A DNA stretch of 64,000 nt. It comes from Trichostrongylus colubriformis (taxonomy: Eukaryota; Nematoda; Chromadorea; Rhabditida; Trichostrongylidae). This document shows, piece after piece, positions 1 through 11,600 of this stretch. The first letter of the stretch is position 1; each line of letters begins with the position of its first letter. The stretch spans positions 33,352,343-33,416,342 of the forward strand of contig OZ022259.1 of assembly GCA_963978905.1 (NCBI GenBank), in the 5' to 3' direction. Under the pieces are notes generated by a model. It searched no databases. It saw nothing but the letters and a program-made list of their open reading frames with translations, and was not told the DNA's origin. The position numbers and the translations under genes are program-made.

Positions 1-710
1 AATTTACAGACATCGTCATCGGATAAACCAGGTTAATATTCAACCTTGTCACTATCATGTTACATCGGACGATCAATAACTCTTTTCTACGAGCTGTGAT
101 GTTCACTCGTCTTGCGGTATTCCCCTTCCTTCTGAACGTCTGAGATCAAAAAAAGCTCCTGAGCAAAACTTGACTACATTAAGAATGATAAATTCTCAGC
201 GTGACTTCTTCAGAATTTAGAAGAGGAGAATATCCGCAATATTTTATTATTTTTGTGTTATACTGCTCTATTTATGCAACAAGCGCACAACGAGTTGTAC
301 CTCTTCACGAGTACAGTGTACTTCTTATCTTGCGATAGGCGTCAGGAATAAGAGCGCGAAGGTGGATGACGATTGGAAAAAAACTAAGAGGACTGCGCGA
401 AGCAACAGCCACTTATTGACCAGATACTCGTTTCCCTTCATTAAAATGCGCTTCTTAGAGAACACTGTTTCATGTTCAAGAAAGCCAATTATTTCCAAAA
501 TAACTGAGAAAATGTCCGAATCATTGCAGTTCAAAAAATAACCTGTGTGGCCAGACTAGGAGAAGCATAGGAGTGATGTACAGATGATATTCCTGCAAGA
601 GGATCAAGGCGCGGCGGTGGCAATGTCAGCGGGGGAAGTGTGCCGACGGTGGTTGTTCCTGACGGTATTCTCCCAGGCGTCGGTAGCCGGGATTCCGGTT
701 CCGACATCGA
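1..710 (-). CDS. Unidentified protein, two exons of a minus-strand gene cut by the window edge
   Basis: On the minus strand the stretch 710 to 543 is a 168-bp open exon with a TTTCAG acceptor just before it and a CAG|GT donor just after it. It encodes 56 residues rich in Pro, Ser and Thr (motifs such as PTPGRIPSGTTT and LPPLTLPPPRLDPL). A second open stretch, 139 to 1, follows a CTCAG acceptor and stays open in the matching phase to the edge; it is basic (FRRKGNTARRVNITARRKE) and then more hydrophobic. Both exons join in phase 0 across a 403-bp intron. No family is recognised. A low-complexity linker followed by a basic segment would suit a signalling or regulatory protein, but that is only an impression. 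Upstream exons above 710 were not found. Confidence 0.4.
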
Positions 711-1985
711 CTGAAACGCATAACTCTCATAATATATACGAGTGTAAGATGCAACTAGTACGTACTTTTTAAACGATACAATAAAATCTGACATATCGAG
801 ACGTTATCAAAATCTTCTATGGTGTTACATCACAAATACTTGTTCATCAATCCTAGAGATTGTGGAACCAAAAAAGATGCAATGCAATAATATGCTCCGT
901 TAACAGGGAGGAAAAATGTTACAATTGCGTGGCAATAGTATTCATGTTTGGACCGGAAGAAGGTCATTACTCATAGAGCTACAAGTCGAGCAGAGCTAGT
1001 TATTCAAATAAAACGATAAAAACACACAAGGATAGCACTGAAATAGTACGAGACTGACGCGTTCGATGTACATCACGAAATGGTATGAGGATAAGAGTTT
1101 AAAGGTGGACTATTGGGTCTATAGCAAATGTGTCTAAGCAGTCAACAGTGTTAAGATTACAAACAAAGAAAACACACCCCTGGTAATCTTGCCTATGAAT
1201 CCAAAGACACAGAGCTGGGATTGCACTTTTTCTTTATAGCCTACGTGAAATACTCAAAACCCACTTGGCTAATTAAGACACGGAATGGAGAAAATAAATA
1301 GGGCAAGATTTCAAAGGAGTACTATCCAAAACCAATACAACACTAAGCTTCACCGCTTGTTTTTTGAACAATACAAAATTCTTTTTTCATCTAACATCAT
1401 TTCAAGGACCACTAAACTGATAAATAAATATTCGTGGCGGGGCGCTTCGTGAAGTCAAGCAACACCGAAAAAGTTTAAACCAGGTAAATGCAACTTCCTT
1501 TGCAAGTGTGCGGTCGCGTGCGTGATCACAATAGAGCGCGAAAGTCGACGAGTATTGTCAAAGCACTCGATTTGCAGAGAGAATTGGACCACATACTAAA
1601 TTAGTTGTTACTTCAACTACACTTAATTACTCGAAATACTCGTTAGAGTTCAAACTTGCTTTTCATTCGTTTTGTTCACAGATCTTTCATATTTCTGTAG
1701 GGTCAGAAATGTGGGACTTGATAAGGAGAAGAGTGCACTTACCCGTGACATGGGGATGGGTATGGATTTCGTAGTGCAAAAGGTAGTAGAGGAATAAAGA
1801 CTCAACTTGGATTAAGTGGAGTAATCTACCTTTCCAATCATTCATTCCAACCCTTGCCACTGACTGGGGACGTTTTCATCACGAAAGTTGACACGTAAAG
1901 CACCATGTCATTTTGATCGATACGGCTTTAATACGATATGATAAGTATCATTCTGCTATAATTCTCATTACTCTACACCTCGGTC
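711..1985. other. Intergenic or intronic stretch, no gene seen
   Basis: AT-rich sequence with no ORF resembling a protein and no RNA gene signature. It may be an intron of the minus-strand gene at the left edge. Confidence 0.5.
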
Positions 1986-1989
1986 ATTC

Positions 1990-2179
1990 CTCGGCAAGGT
2001 CGACCCTAGGAGGCGGGCCGGAATAAGAAAGGCGGCTGAAGCCAAAAAAGCCGCCTCTGCCGCGCTCGTGCTTTTTCCGCCGGGATTTCGCCACAGAAAG
2101 TCTCCCTAGGGTCTCAGTTTTTATGTGACTGGATCAATTTAGCGATTCGTCTTTATTCGCATTACCCCTCTCACTATCT
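1990..2179 (+). mobile_element. Fragment of the TTRA-site MITE family
   Basis: Shares the family's internal block (GGCGG... GCCGCCTCTGCC, TTTTTCCGCCGGGATTTCGCC, then ACCCCT...) with the copies at 20282, 22761, 24181 and 30461. The right end CACTATCT followed by TTGA matches the family terminus plus target site. The left end is missing or degraded. Confidence 0.55.
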
Positions 2180-2679
2180 TTGAGGGTCTCGCTAGACTGA
2201 GCTTCATCTGATAATTTTTGCTGGTGCATTATGAGCGCGAACGATAAAGATCAGGCGCTACATGCATTCGCACCTGTTTTTAATAAGTAGGAACGAATTA
2301 TTCTGACCGGATGAATAATTTGAGTGGATGAGATTCAAGATGTCGGTGGGAAATCTTCCCTAATCTCCACAGGTATCGCGAAACACGACAAAGACTCTAG
2401 ACTCGCTTCTAATTAATCACAAATTTCCAACAGCAGCGCTACTGCCTACACTTCTCATATACTGTATTTTGCATGAGGAAGCAGAAAACGAATGAGAAGC
2501 GCTATGAATCGGCAAACTATACAAAGTGTTCCCTATAGCTCCCATTAAATGCTCGTAGAAACCAATGCTGGCTAAATTTGCATGTATGTGAAAACTGTGC
2601 AAGGAGTGGAGACGTTCATCATTAAGTATATGTGTTGTTAACTAGGCACATGTGGAGATAGGGTACAATTCAGAGTTAA

Positions 2680-3125
2680 GGCCGCGTTCATACTTTGCGC
2701 ACCGACGCCGTCGCCGCCGGTGCCGGCGTCAATATGACGCAGGCACCAGCATCGTTCGACGCCGGCACCAACGGCGACAGCGTCATACTGACGCAACCAT
2801 TTGTCTGCCGCAGAAGACGGCGTCAATAAATAATGCGCACGTTTGCAAGACGCTAGACCCAACCACACTACAGTATGGTGCGAGAGCCTACGATTTCGAA
2901 TTTGAATCTGGGCATAGTGCCATACTAGGCACTATTCGAATTTGGATTTCTGGGCTCTCGCCACGATCACAATACAGAGTGTGGTTAGGTCGAACGTTTT
3001 GCAAACGGTGCGTATTATCTATTGACGCCGTCATCCGCGGCAGGCAAATGGTTGCGTCGGTTTGACGCCGACGCCGGTGTCGGCGTCAAATTGACGGCGT
3101 CGGTGCGCAAAGTATGAACGCGGCC
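2680..3125. mobile_element. MITE, Harbinger-like family A, complete copy
   Basis: Terminal inverted repeats of over 30 bp begin GGCCGCGTTCATACTTTGCG at 2680 and end in the exact reverse complement at 3125. The element is 446 bp and flanked on both sides by TAA (2677-2679 and 3126-3128). A 3-bp TWA target duplication with GGC... termini is the known pattern of PIF/Harbinger transposons. The interior is GC-rich with repeated GACGCCG units and codes for nothing plausible; the long ORF inside is a by-product of composition. Related sequences lie at 3403, 15420, 16970, 18511 and 23386. Confidence 0.85.
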
Positions 3126-3255
3126 TAACGAAGGCGATATGACGAAAAGGCTAAAGAGATCGTATGTGTATCTTTCGAGCAATCAAGCGGTAGGCGAGTA
3201 GCCGAATAGGCTATCACCCCATACTTATCCTTTTCACCTACTTACTGATTCGTTA

Positions 3256-3395
3256 GGCAGTGTTCATAGTTCACGATTCAAGCGATCGCGCGATCTACGC
3301 GATCGCGTGATCGCCTGAATCACCCAATCAATATGTATCTTTTTCCTTCCGCCTGAATCGCGTGATCGCCTGAATCGTGAACTATGAACACTGCC
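3256..3395. mobile_element. MITE, 140 bp, second Harbinger-like family (B)
   Basis: The left end GGCAGTGTTCATAGTTCACG is mirrored exactly at the right end, and the arms continue into GATCGC/GCGATC-rich inverted repeats that make most of the element a hairpin. It is flanked by TTA on both sides (3253-3255, 3396-3398), a TWA-type duplication. It lies between two family A elements. Confidence 0.85.
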
Positions 3396-3402
3396 TTAGT
3401 AA

Positions 3403-3821
3403 GGTCACGTTCATACTTTGCGTCGGCAAGCCGTGGCTGCATTCACAGGCGGCGAGGAGTGGCAAGGGGGAGGTGGGTGTGTGCAGATATGACAGCGAAT
3501 CGCTTCGCGGCGTTTCACTCGCAGCGCCACCAGTACGACTCGCCGTATCGATTGCCCTTGGAAGCCGGCCGAGCGTGACTGCGTCACGTCTGCGCTTCCA
3601 CTCATGCCACACTCCTCGCTTGAAAGCCGCCATGCCCTGCCACTGGCACTCGCATCCGCCGCGCCGCTCGCCGCGAGCGGCCACGCGATTCGCTGTCATC
3701 TCTGCACACACCCGGGGGAGGTACAGGGACGATGCAGGCAACGAGACAGGGTGGCACAGGCGGAGACACAGAGACACGCAGCCACGCCGTGTCACCGGCA
3801 CCACCAAGTATGAGCGCGGCT
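3403..3821. mobile_element. MITE, family A, diverged copy
   Basis: The left end GGTCACGTTCATACTTTGCG and the right end AAGTATGAGCGCGGCT are family A termini with changes. TAA flanks both sides (3400-3402, 3822-3824). Its interior differs from the copy at 2680. The ORFs on both strands here are composition artefacts of GC-rich repeat DNA. Confidence 0.75.
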
Positions 3822-3824
3822 TAA

Positions 3825-5285
3825 AGTCTCCAACTGTACATAACACTCAGAGACCTGCCAATTTTTTGCCTTGAAGGTATGAAGAATACATTAACTACAG
3901 TCCGTTTTACAGCGCTATAGGGCGTGATCTGAATGGCGAGAGCGAGAGTGTGTGGCAAAAGTGTGTGGCGGGGTGAAAGAGTTTGATACACTCTCACCCA
4001 AGTCCGTAGGCCACGCCCTACCAAGCGCTCCAAAATGGACTGTACTTACCCACTAGTAAATCTCAGAACTACCGAAGACGACTGTCTTTTCGGATCTGCA
4101 AGTTCAGAAAGACAATTAATACTTTAAAACGACTGGAACGCGATCAGAGAAAACAATGTCTCGGAAAATCTTTTGTGACGCACTTCTCACAGCGACATTA
4201 GCAGAAGAACTTGATGGTTGGTGGTTTGCGTTGTGAGTGACATTCTTAGTGGATATATTTGGTAAAGCTGCTAAACCCTCGTCTAAAAACTCTAAGCCCT
4301 CTAGGGTGCTCATCTAAAATCCCAAGCGTTAAAACACGAGAACGTTGTCCAGCCGTTCTGTTTCCGATGTATGCTGCCATAGAGAGGAGAATCTGTGGTC
4401 CCGATCCTCTACACTAGGACGATTACTTCAGTAACAAAGAAACGGTGCTAATGTAGCTGGGGTGAGGGGAGCGCTCATTGTCGCGCTGTAGTCCCCATTC
4501 GATACCGGCCTACAACCATCAGTTTGTACACTTAAATGTACGTTTTTACCTAAGCCTTACTTGTAGGGTGTGGAATTTGCCCCTAAACTAAGGCTTAGTT
4601 CAGAATCCCCAGTAAAAATAGCACCGGACACACATCGGAGTGGCCCCCAACTACATTAGCATCGAAATGTTTATACTTTATCAAAGCAAATAATTTTTCA
4701 CGAATACCTTAGTAACAAACACTTCTCTGAAGGGTGCTAGGCTTGAAATTCAGGACTTTTTCGGTATCGTTTGTTAGGTTTATACTATACGTTCTCACAG
4801 TCAATCTATGCAGGACCAATAATCGTGTCCTTTAATCCAGCAAGAGAGGCAGCGGCAGAGCACGAAATGAGTAATAGCGAAACATTGCCTAGTCTTCGAT
4901 GAATTGGATCACGGTGAACAAGTGAGTATTAATCTCAGAATTGCTTGAAATTCTGTGATGGAGTGTCTTCGTGATGGTACAGCGGGTACCCGCTGCAAAA
5001 AATGTTCACATCGTTCCGTGACCTCTGGGAATCCATCTTCTACTCATTTAACTCAGGGAGTTTTAAGAGTTCTGAATCGTACAAGTGGGAACAGCCGCAA
5101 CCAAGTACAAAAGCAAATGGCAGAAAAGTTCAGAAAAGTGGAGCTGTGATGCTCGAGACCATAAATTGTAACGCAGCCGCACGCGTATGTTGTTGTAAAA
5201 TTTCGAGTGCAACTTTCCTTTGACCGTGGAATTGCGTCATTAAGTTGGCCATGCTTTTTGAACTATTTATTTCAAATGTGTGGGT
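3825..5285. other. Upstream intergenic stretch, no gene seen
   Basis: No ORF with protein-like composition and no RNA gene. As the sequence in front of the INTS15-like gene it presumably holds that gene's promoter, but no specific motif can be supported. Confidence 0.4.
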
Positions 5286-5320
5286 TTCAGAGGATAAATA
5301 CAGTGCAAGCTTTTAGGCCC

Positions 5321-8300
5321 ATGCGCCGTGGAGGTGGTCCCATACATCACGGAGCCCCTATACCGACTACTTTGGGTCTTGCGTTTCCGGCTTGTGTCAC
5401 TGAAGCCCTCATCCAGGTACGCTAGAAACCTTGCTCTATTTTCATTTACGAAAGTCAATGTCGCTTTGTAAGGTGTCCAAGCACGTTCGTTTATCGACTC
5501 ATGGCCGAAGTCGTCCTGTTTTGACGAAGAACAATGACCTACAACTGCTGATAGACAACGAAATATTTTGCCTAAGTGCGGATAGAAAGGGATCGCGACT
5601 CTCACAACTTCAAGAGTTCACTCTCATCAATCATCTCGCTCACTTTTTTGCTGTAAGTTTTTTTTTCACAGTTTTCTACATCAGAAAGTCGGACGTATGT
5701 AGGACGTGGGTAACAACTCGCTTAGCGACATGATTAGTATGAAATTCGCAGAGCTTCTATAGTTTTCTGCCATTATGTCTTATGTGGATTTTGCGCAGGG
5801 GTAGGGCAGTTTGGCAGACAAGACATTTCTTCCGAAAGATGCTTGCATTAGAGGGCAGCGGTCACAGTATTGTTGACTGAAGCCTGGCACAGAAAACGGA
5901 AGATTTGCGACGACTGAAACATTTTTAATAAAAAACCTTGAAAGGCATTTCAAAACGCTGCGTTCGCGTCAACATAAATTATGTGAGTGTAGCATTGCAT
6001 CATGCGCAAGGACGTTGGCGGGTCTTGCTAATAACCGGAAAGCTAGAAGCGAAATTGATGCGTAGAGGACTCTCGAACAGACCTTCTCTTATTGTGGAGG
6101 CTACTTCAAATAAATGAGGAGTGGGGGTTCAATAAAGAATATCATTAGGTTCTTGAATAGTTTTCTCGAGTTCTTCCCTATATGTAGACAAAGAAATTCC
6201 TTGGCCAAATTCCACTCATTGCGAGGTTTTTTGATTAAATATCTTGATGGAAGTCAAAGGTTACTTGGTGGCTTGTGAACGAGATAATAATGTTAATCTG
6301 TTTCAGATCAGTTTTCCCTCTTAGTCATACCTCAAGACAAATAGCTGAATAATGGCCAAGCTCTTGTATACCTAGCCGTTTGTCTTGTTTGAGTAGTTGC
6401 AACTAATTCGGAAGCTGTTTTTACTAGCAGAGGATGCATCTGTTTAAAACTTCTGGACATGTGTCATGAACTTTGAGCTTTGTTAGTCACAGACTTCCTG
6501 TTCTCATACCTCGGGTTCACTTCAACCTTTTCGGTCACCCTCATCAAGACTCAGTTACGGTTCATGAGGAGTTCTTCCCGCTTCAGTATGATAGGAAATT
6601 TATGAGGTGGATTGAGAAACTTATGAGGTGGATTGATTGAACTCAGTTGCGATTAAATCAGGGACAGCGTCCTTCTCCACCATGTATTTTTTATGATCCG
6701 CTTTTTGCTAGGACCACACACCATGTTTGAAATTCTGTGACGTTTGCATTTCAGGAACGAGATGAGATGAATAAATATGCGTATTTCGAAGTACTGTTTC
6801 TTGGAAGGGAGGGCGAGTCACATGTTCATGAGCACAGACTTCGAATCTTGTACCGATTAGCGTCTTATGCACTACAGTTTCCTATTCTTCAACTTTATGC
6901 TCAAATTTCTCTCTGGCTGTCAAAGGTAGGCCTCATGTTGTTCTTTGCTTCTTTCGTGACTCATGCATAAAAAGAATTCATCTCAACCGCTGTGAAAACG
7001 GATAGAAAAACTCGCTCTAAAGAACAGGACTGTTTATGGACAGGACTGTTTATGGTTGATATCTTTTTCATAGTTTTTCCTTTTTATATTATTTCTTTGA
7101 TGATTTATGAATTTTTAAAGATTCATCTATCCGAAAGTCCAATACGAAACTAGAGATGCGGGTTCTTCATACCGTTCTTTTGAAAAGTTTTCATGGTTTT
7201 CAATGAGGCATGATGGGTAAAGCAGGTTTTGTGGACTTGTGTCTTTGCGTCGGTGTTCTACCAGTCCGCTAAAACAATATTCGGTGAGGACAAAGATAAA
7301 CGTGGTTATTTACCTGGCTACAAGTCCAAACAGTTCATTATATAATTCCAGGAATGAACTTTCGCGTCGTTATATTACTATTGTATCTATTCAAGGTCGG
7401 AAATAGCAAGCCGTACGCTGAAGAGCTGGTTGCGGTCCTGGCAGAACATTACCTCAAGCCAAACGATTCGCAAATTGTGAGTTTTTTGCAGTGTGGAACG
7501 AGGCACGACTGTATTTTTCTCACGAACATGTCTTGCCAAACAACGTTGTTTATTCCTATATGTGCAATTTCCTGTTCCTCTAAACTTTTTGAACCAGTAT
7601 TTCCAGTACGAATATCTCTTACCGCTGGAGACGTCCTGTCCAGAGTTTACCGTGTTCTTTGTCGTTTATGCCACGCGCTTGCTGCCTATTAATCGGCCAA
7701 TGGCGGCTGTCTTTGCAAGCTACATCAATAGAAATCCGGGATATTTTCTCAAAGGGTTCAGAGATTCTCCTCATTTGGCCGACATCTTCCGAACAGAGGT
7801 GTGCTATTGCAGGATTCATGTGTGACGGATTAGCTGTTCACCTTGTTTGTTTAGGTTTTTGAGAAAATGTTGGCTTATCTACTCGACCTGGATGGGGAAC
7901 CTTCTGGTGATCGAGAGGCCATGAACTTCCACACGGCGGTCATGGTACTGTTAGATAAGTGGAACACGACCATCAAGAAACCGCTCGACATCGGTATGCT
8001 CATTTTCAAGTATCCCGTAGTCTTTCGGCTTCTAGATGAGGAGTCTACATCTGAAAGTCTGCTAAACAGATGTTGTGATACCGGTGTCAATCTTAGATGA
8101 AGTAAAATTAAAAACATATACGCAAGTGTCAAATACCCTCCCACTGTACCTTATGAGTGTTCACTATTAAGTTATATTAAGGTATGCTTTTTGATCCGAA
8201 AGTGCGATGGTCACGTTTTCGTTGCGACGCTCTTTGTATTATCGGCTCTAAAAGTTCGGCAGCTTGCAGAATGGTTATCAGTGTGCGTAGCTCATGTCGC

Positions 8301-8430
8301 TGATGTCACTTTGATGAGGCTACGACTGTTTTTTTTTCAGAAATTGGAAGGATGCAAAGTTCCGCCAATGTATGCTTCTCTGATATCAGACGCACAAGCA
8401 AGGACACTGGCTTCATTCGCGATCCAGTGA
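5321..8430 (+). CDS. INTS15-like protein (Integrator subunit 15, former C7orf26/DUF4507 family)
   Basis: Exons read from splice sites, all phase 0: 5321-5416, about 5455-5652, 6755-6925, 7396-7476, 7607-7798, 7855 to about 8094, 8203-8280 and 8341-8430 (TGA). An acceptor (GGTTTCAG) ends at 5290, 30 bp before the chosen ATG, as expected for a trans-spliced 5' end. The helical protein follows the pattern I recall for human INTS15: a segment around SRLSQLQEFTLINHLAHFF, then LYRLASYALQFPILQLYAQI, then INRPMAAVFASYINRNPGYF. The family is an accessory part of Integrator, the nuclear complex that cleaves and attenuates RNA polymerase II transcripts. The sixth exon's donor and the short second intron (38 bp) are the weakest calls; without the donor that exon ends in a stop at 8098-8100. 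Assignment to INTS15 is from memory. The AIF gene follows about 195 bp downstream. Confidence 0.55.
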
Positions 8431-8490
8431 TTTCTGTAAAGAATTGGCTTCATGACGTTCCCTCATTGTTCTGCGGGTGTTTTCTAGATT

Positions 8491-8496
8491 AATAAA
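8491..8496 (+). terminator. Polyadenylation signal of the INTS15-like gene
   Basis: AATAAA 61 bp after the TGA of the upstream gene and about 113 bp before the predicted trans-splice acceptor of the AIF gene. This is the spacing usual for 3'-end formation between genes of a nematode operon. Confidence 0.6.
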
Positions 8497-8540
8497 TTAA
8501 TTCAATAACCAGATTTCTCTTTGCTTTTGGTAGTAGTTTC

Positions 8541-8609
8541 TATCTTGTATTTTGCAATCGTTATTTTCATTTATTGTCATCTCTGAATTAGCTATTGTTG
8601 CTAAATCAG
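8541..8609 (+). promoter_or_regulatory. Ur-like element and trans-splice acceptor between the two genes
   Basis: TATCTT at 8541-8546 fits the UAYYUU Ur motif known from Caenorhabditis elegans SL2-operons. It sits in a U-rich stretch about 45 nt after AATAAA and about 62 nt before the acceptor CTAAATCAG (ends 8609). The ATG of the AIF gene follows 16 bp later. The signals are seen; SL2 use is inferred. Confidence 0.5.
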
Positions 8610-8624
8610 ATCCCGTCCCACACC

Positions 8625-11600
8625 ATGATATCGCGGCTCTCATCACTGAATGTGGGACGATGTTTTGTACGTGTTCACTCCTTGAGGCTACTGCGTACAT
8701 CGGTGGTCGCAGCTGCCAGTCACCACGGTGGTACGTATTTCAAAGTATATTGTAACGCGTGTTTCATGGTTGAGAATTCTGATAGTTATGTGTTCTCAAA
8801 ATCATCGATTCATGAGGATTCGTGTACGCAAAACGCCAATTCAGATGAACCTCAACCAGTGTTTGTGCCAAGGCCGTCAACCGGAGAAAAAAATTGGTTA
8901 GGAAGTCCCAAGGTTGGAAATTGTTTATTTATTTATTTTCTTGCACTCGAGGTGCACCATCGGTACATCAACAGTGACAAAATGTTAGCAATAAAAAAAC
9001 ATTCAAATCTGAACCAACTAAAAAAACTAAGGAAGAACCCTGCCTAAAACTCGTAGAACGACCAGTAAAGTGCATAAATATATGCTCAAAGGGAGGGGAA
9101 CACAGAGATGTCGGAGCGAACCGCCAGGAACCTTATGTATGCTTAACGGAAAAGGGTGGACAGAAAGCTGTAATTAGCAATTGTTCTTGATGTTTTAAGT
9201 ATAAATGTCAATTTCGCAGCATTTGGTATGACGTGTGATATCGATTTTTCGATGATTTTTCGGCGCTATTTAACTGTCACTAGCCCAGATACCGTGGATT
9301 GATCAAAAAATAATTTACGCCAAAACTCGGCTATAGGGGTCATTTGGGATGCAGATCACGATAGGACATCCGTTTTTGTTGTTAGCGCCAATTTGGTGCC
9401 ACAATTTTTTCATCAATACCGTTTAAAACTGTAGAGTGCTGACTACGGATAGGCATTAATTTTTGACGCGGACGCCGTTCGCTTCCACACGGCGCCGGTA
9501 CTCTCCATTTTTACTGAAGTGTTGCTAAAGTAGGGGTCGCCATCTTTCCGCTGCTGTATTTCACCTGATACTGTTCTACGATCATAAATTTGCACACTCA
9601 AGCGCATATTTTCGCTTGAGCCTAGGTGGAGTAGGAGAAGTTTCTTTTCTTCTTAGAGGAATCGTCCACGGAAAAATTGGTTTTTTGTTACCCTTATAAT
9701 TATGTTGTATTTGTCTAATAAGGGTCGCATGCAAAATTCCACGCGAAAAAGTGAGAATACGGCCAAGATACATCTCCCCAAGATCTCGGATTGTTGGGCA
9801 GAGCCTCGAGTGAAAGCCCTGTCTCGTCGTCCGTCGCAGTTATTACCCACAACGCCTCTCGACCGCGGAAGATGACAGGGTGAGCACTTGCTTGGAGGCC
9901 TCGCCCACCCGGCCGAGACTTTGTAGTGCTGCATTTCAGCCGTTTTCACATTTTTTCGCGTGAAACTTTGCATGCGACCCTTATTAGACGAATACAACAT
10001 AAATGAATAAGTACAGAGAAACTCATTTTCCCGTGGACGATTCCTTCAAGGCTCACGCAAAAGTTGCGTGAACAGTGTGGTGCCCCTACTATATTAGTAC
10101 TGTGCAGTGTCACTGAACGACGCCAGCACCTGAAACGGATGCCATATTCGTGATCAGCACCCCATATAACCCCTGTTCAGCCACGTTTCAGCGATTTTGG
10201 TGGAAACAAGTTGTGGCACCAATTTGGTGTAATTGCACCAAGTCGGATCCAACGTCAAAAATGGATGTCATATCCGTGATCAGCACTTGTGGTAACCTCT
10301 GTATGAGATGTTTAATCAAAAGTGTATTCTTACCTAATCGCTGTGTCTGGGGTGGTGATAGTTGAGTAGTGCCGATTTTCCGTCTTCTATAGCACTAAGT
10401 CGAACTTTGCGATTTTGCGGAGTCGCCCTCCGCACGCTGCTCTGCCACCGTTACATGCAGCTGCAACTCCGCGTGCACTGTCGCGATGTCACACATCGCG
10501 GAATCGCAAAGTCGCTAATTCTTACAGCCGCTTAATTCGTTTTTCCGATGCACGTATTTGAACTCTTTTAGGCGCCAAAAGAAAAGTTTCCAAGTGAGCC
10601 ATATAAACCAGAGAAAGGCGATTTATTCTCTTTCGTTGGAGCCGGTGTGGGTGTACTGCTCACCGTTTTAGCCGTGGTCAGTTTTCAATGTTATGTAACA
10701 TTTTCATGAAAACAAACAACAGACTGATGTTTTCAGCCATTCTTTCAAAAGGAAAGCTGCTCTACTTGATCTCCTATATATTCGTAGCCACTGAGTATGC
10801 TTAAGATAGCTGCAGCTGTAAATTATCTCAGCAGTTCCATAGCCCATGTGCATGTCTGTTTTAGCAGTGATATCTGCAAATACAAAACTTACAAATTGTA
10901 CATAACTTCACGGCTCAAGTAACCCTATGTGGCAAGGTCTGCCATAGGGTGAACTATTGTATTTGTTAGATTTGCACTGCTCCGGTGCTGCTACTCTGAT
11001 AGACTAATTTTTCTGACAACCAGTACCCAGGTGCAGTATGAGCCAGGCTCATTTCACCTTCGGCATACTTAGAGAGCGCCATAGATGTTATCGTTAGTTG
11101 TAAGGAACCTGCTGGTCCATCGAAGTAGATGTTGTAGCTGTTCTTATGTTTTGCTTGAAAAGCAACAAAATACATTTAGGCGTTTTACACTGACCTTTTC
11201 GGAACAAACATTAAAAGTAAGGCAAATGGTCCAGGAGCAAATGCACATGAAGAGGGAGTTGAAGAAAGGCATCCCATACAGGTGAGCTTTATGAAAAATA
11301 GACTAATTTGCGGAAAGAATTCGCAACTCATTGTTTTCTGGGATGGAAAATTGTACTAGTAGTCAGCACACTGGGTGGAAAAAATTAGAAAAAATTAGAG
11401 GCTGTAAGGAATGACAACAAGGCTGATAAAGCTACATTTAGAGTTTTGGTGATCCCCGGTTTGCGGCCAAAGCATTGGTCTAGAAGAGAGGGAAGGCATC
11501 TGTCACGGGTCGCAGCTGATCGCCTGCAAATCGTCATTTGCTTTCGTAAGAACAGTCCTGGGAAATTTGACTGAATGGTGAGGAGTAGCGCAGGATTCAT

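Noticed and set aside
2652..3065. 137-codon ORF on the plus strand rich in Arg
   Set aside because: It lies wholly over the inverted repeats of a MITE; the open frame comes from GC-rich GACGCCG repeats.
3377..3874. Overlapping ORFs of 150-165 codons on both strands
   Set aside because: They span the family B/A MITE boundary and family A interior; GC-rich composition explains the lack of stops.
11085..11285. Plus-strand frame reading RQMVQEQMHMKRELKKG, at first taken for AIF exon 3
   Set aside because: It would end in phase 2 and put exon 4 in the wrong frame. The phase-0 frame from 11180 joins cleanly to exons 2 and 4.
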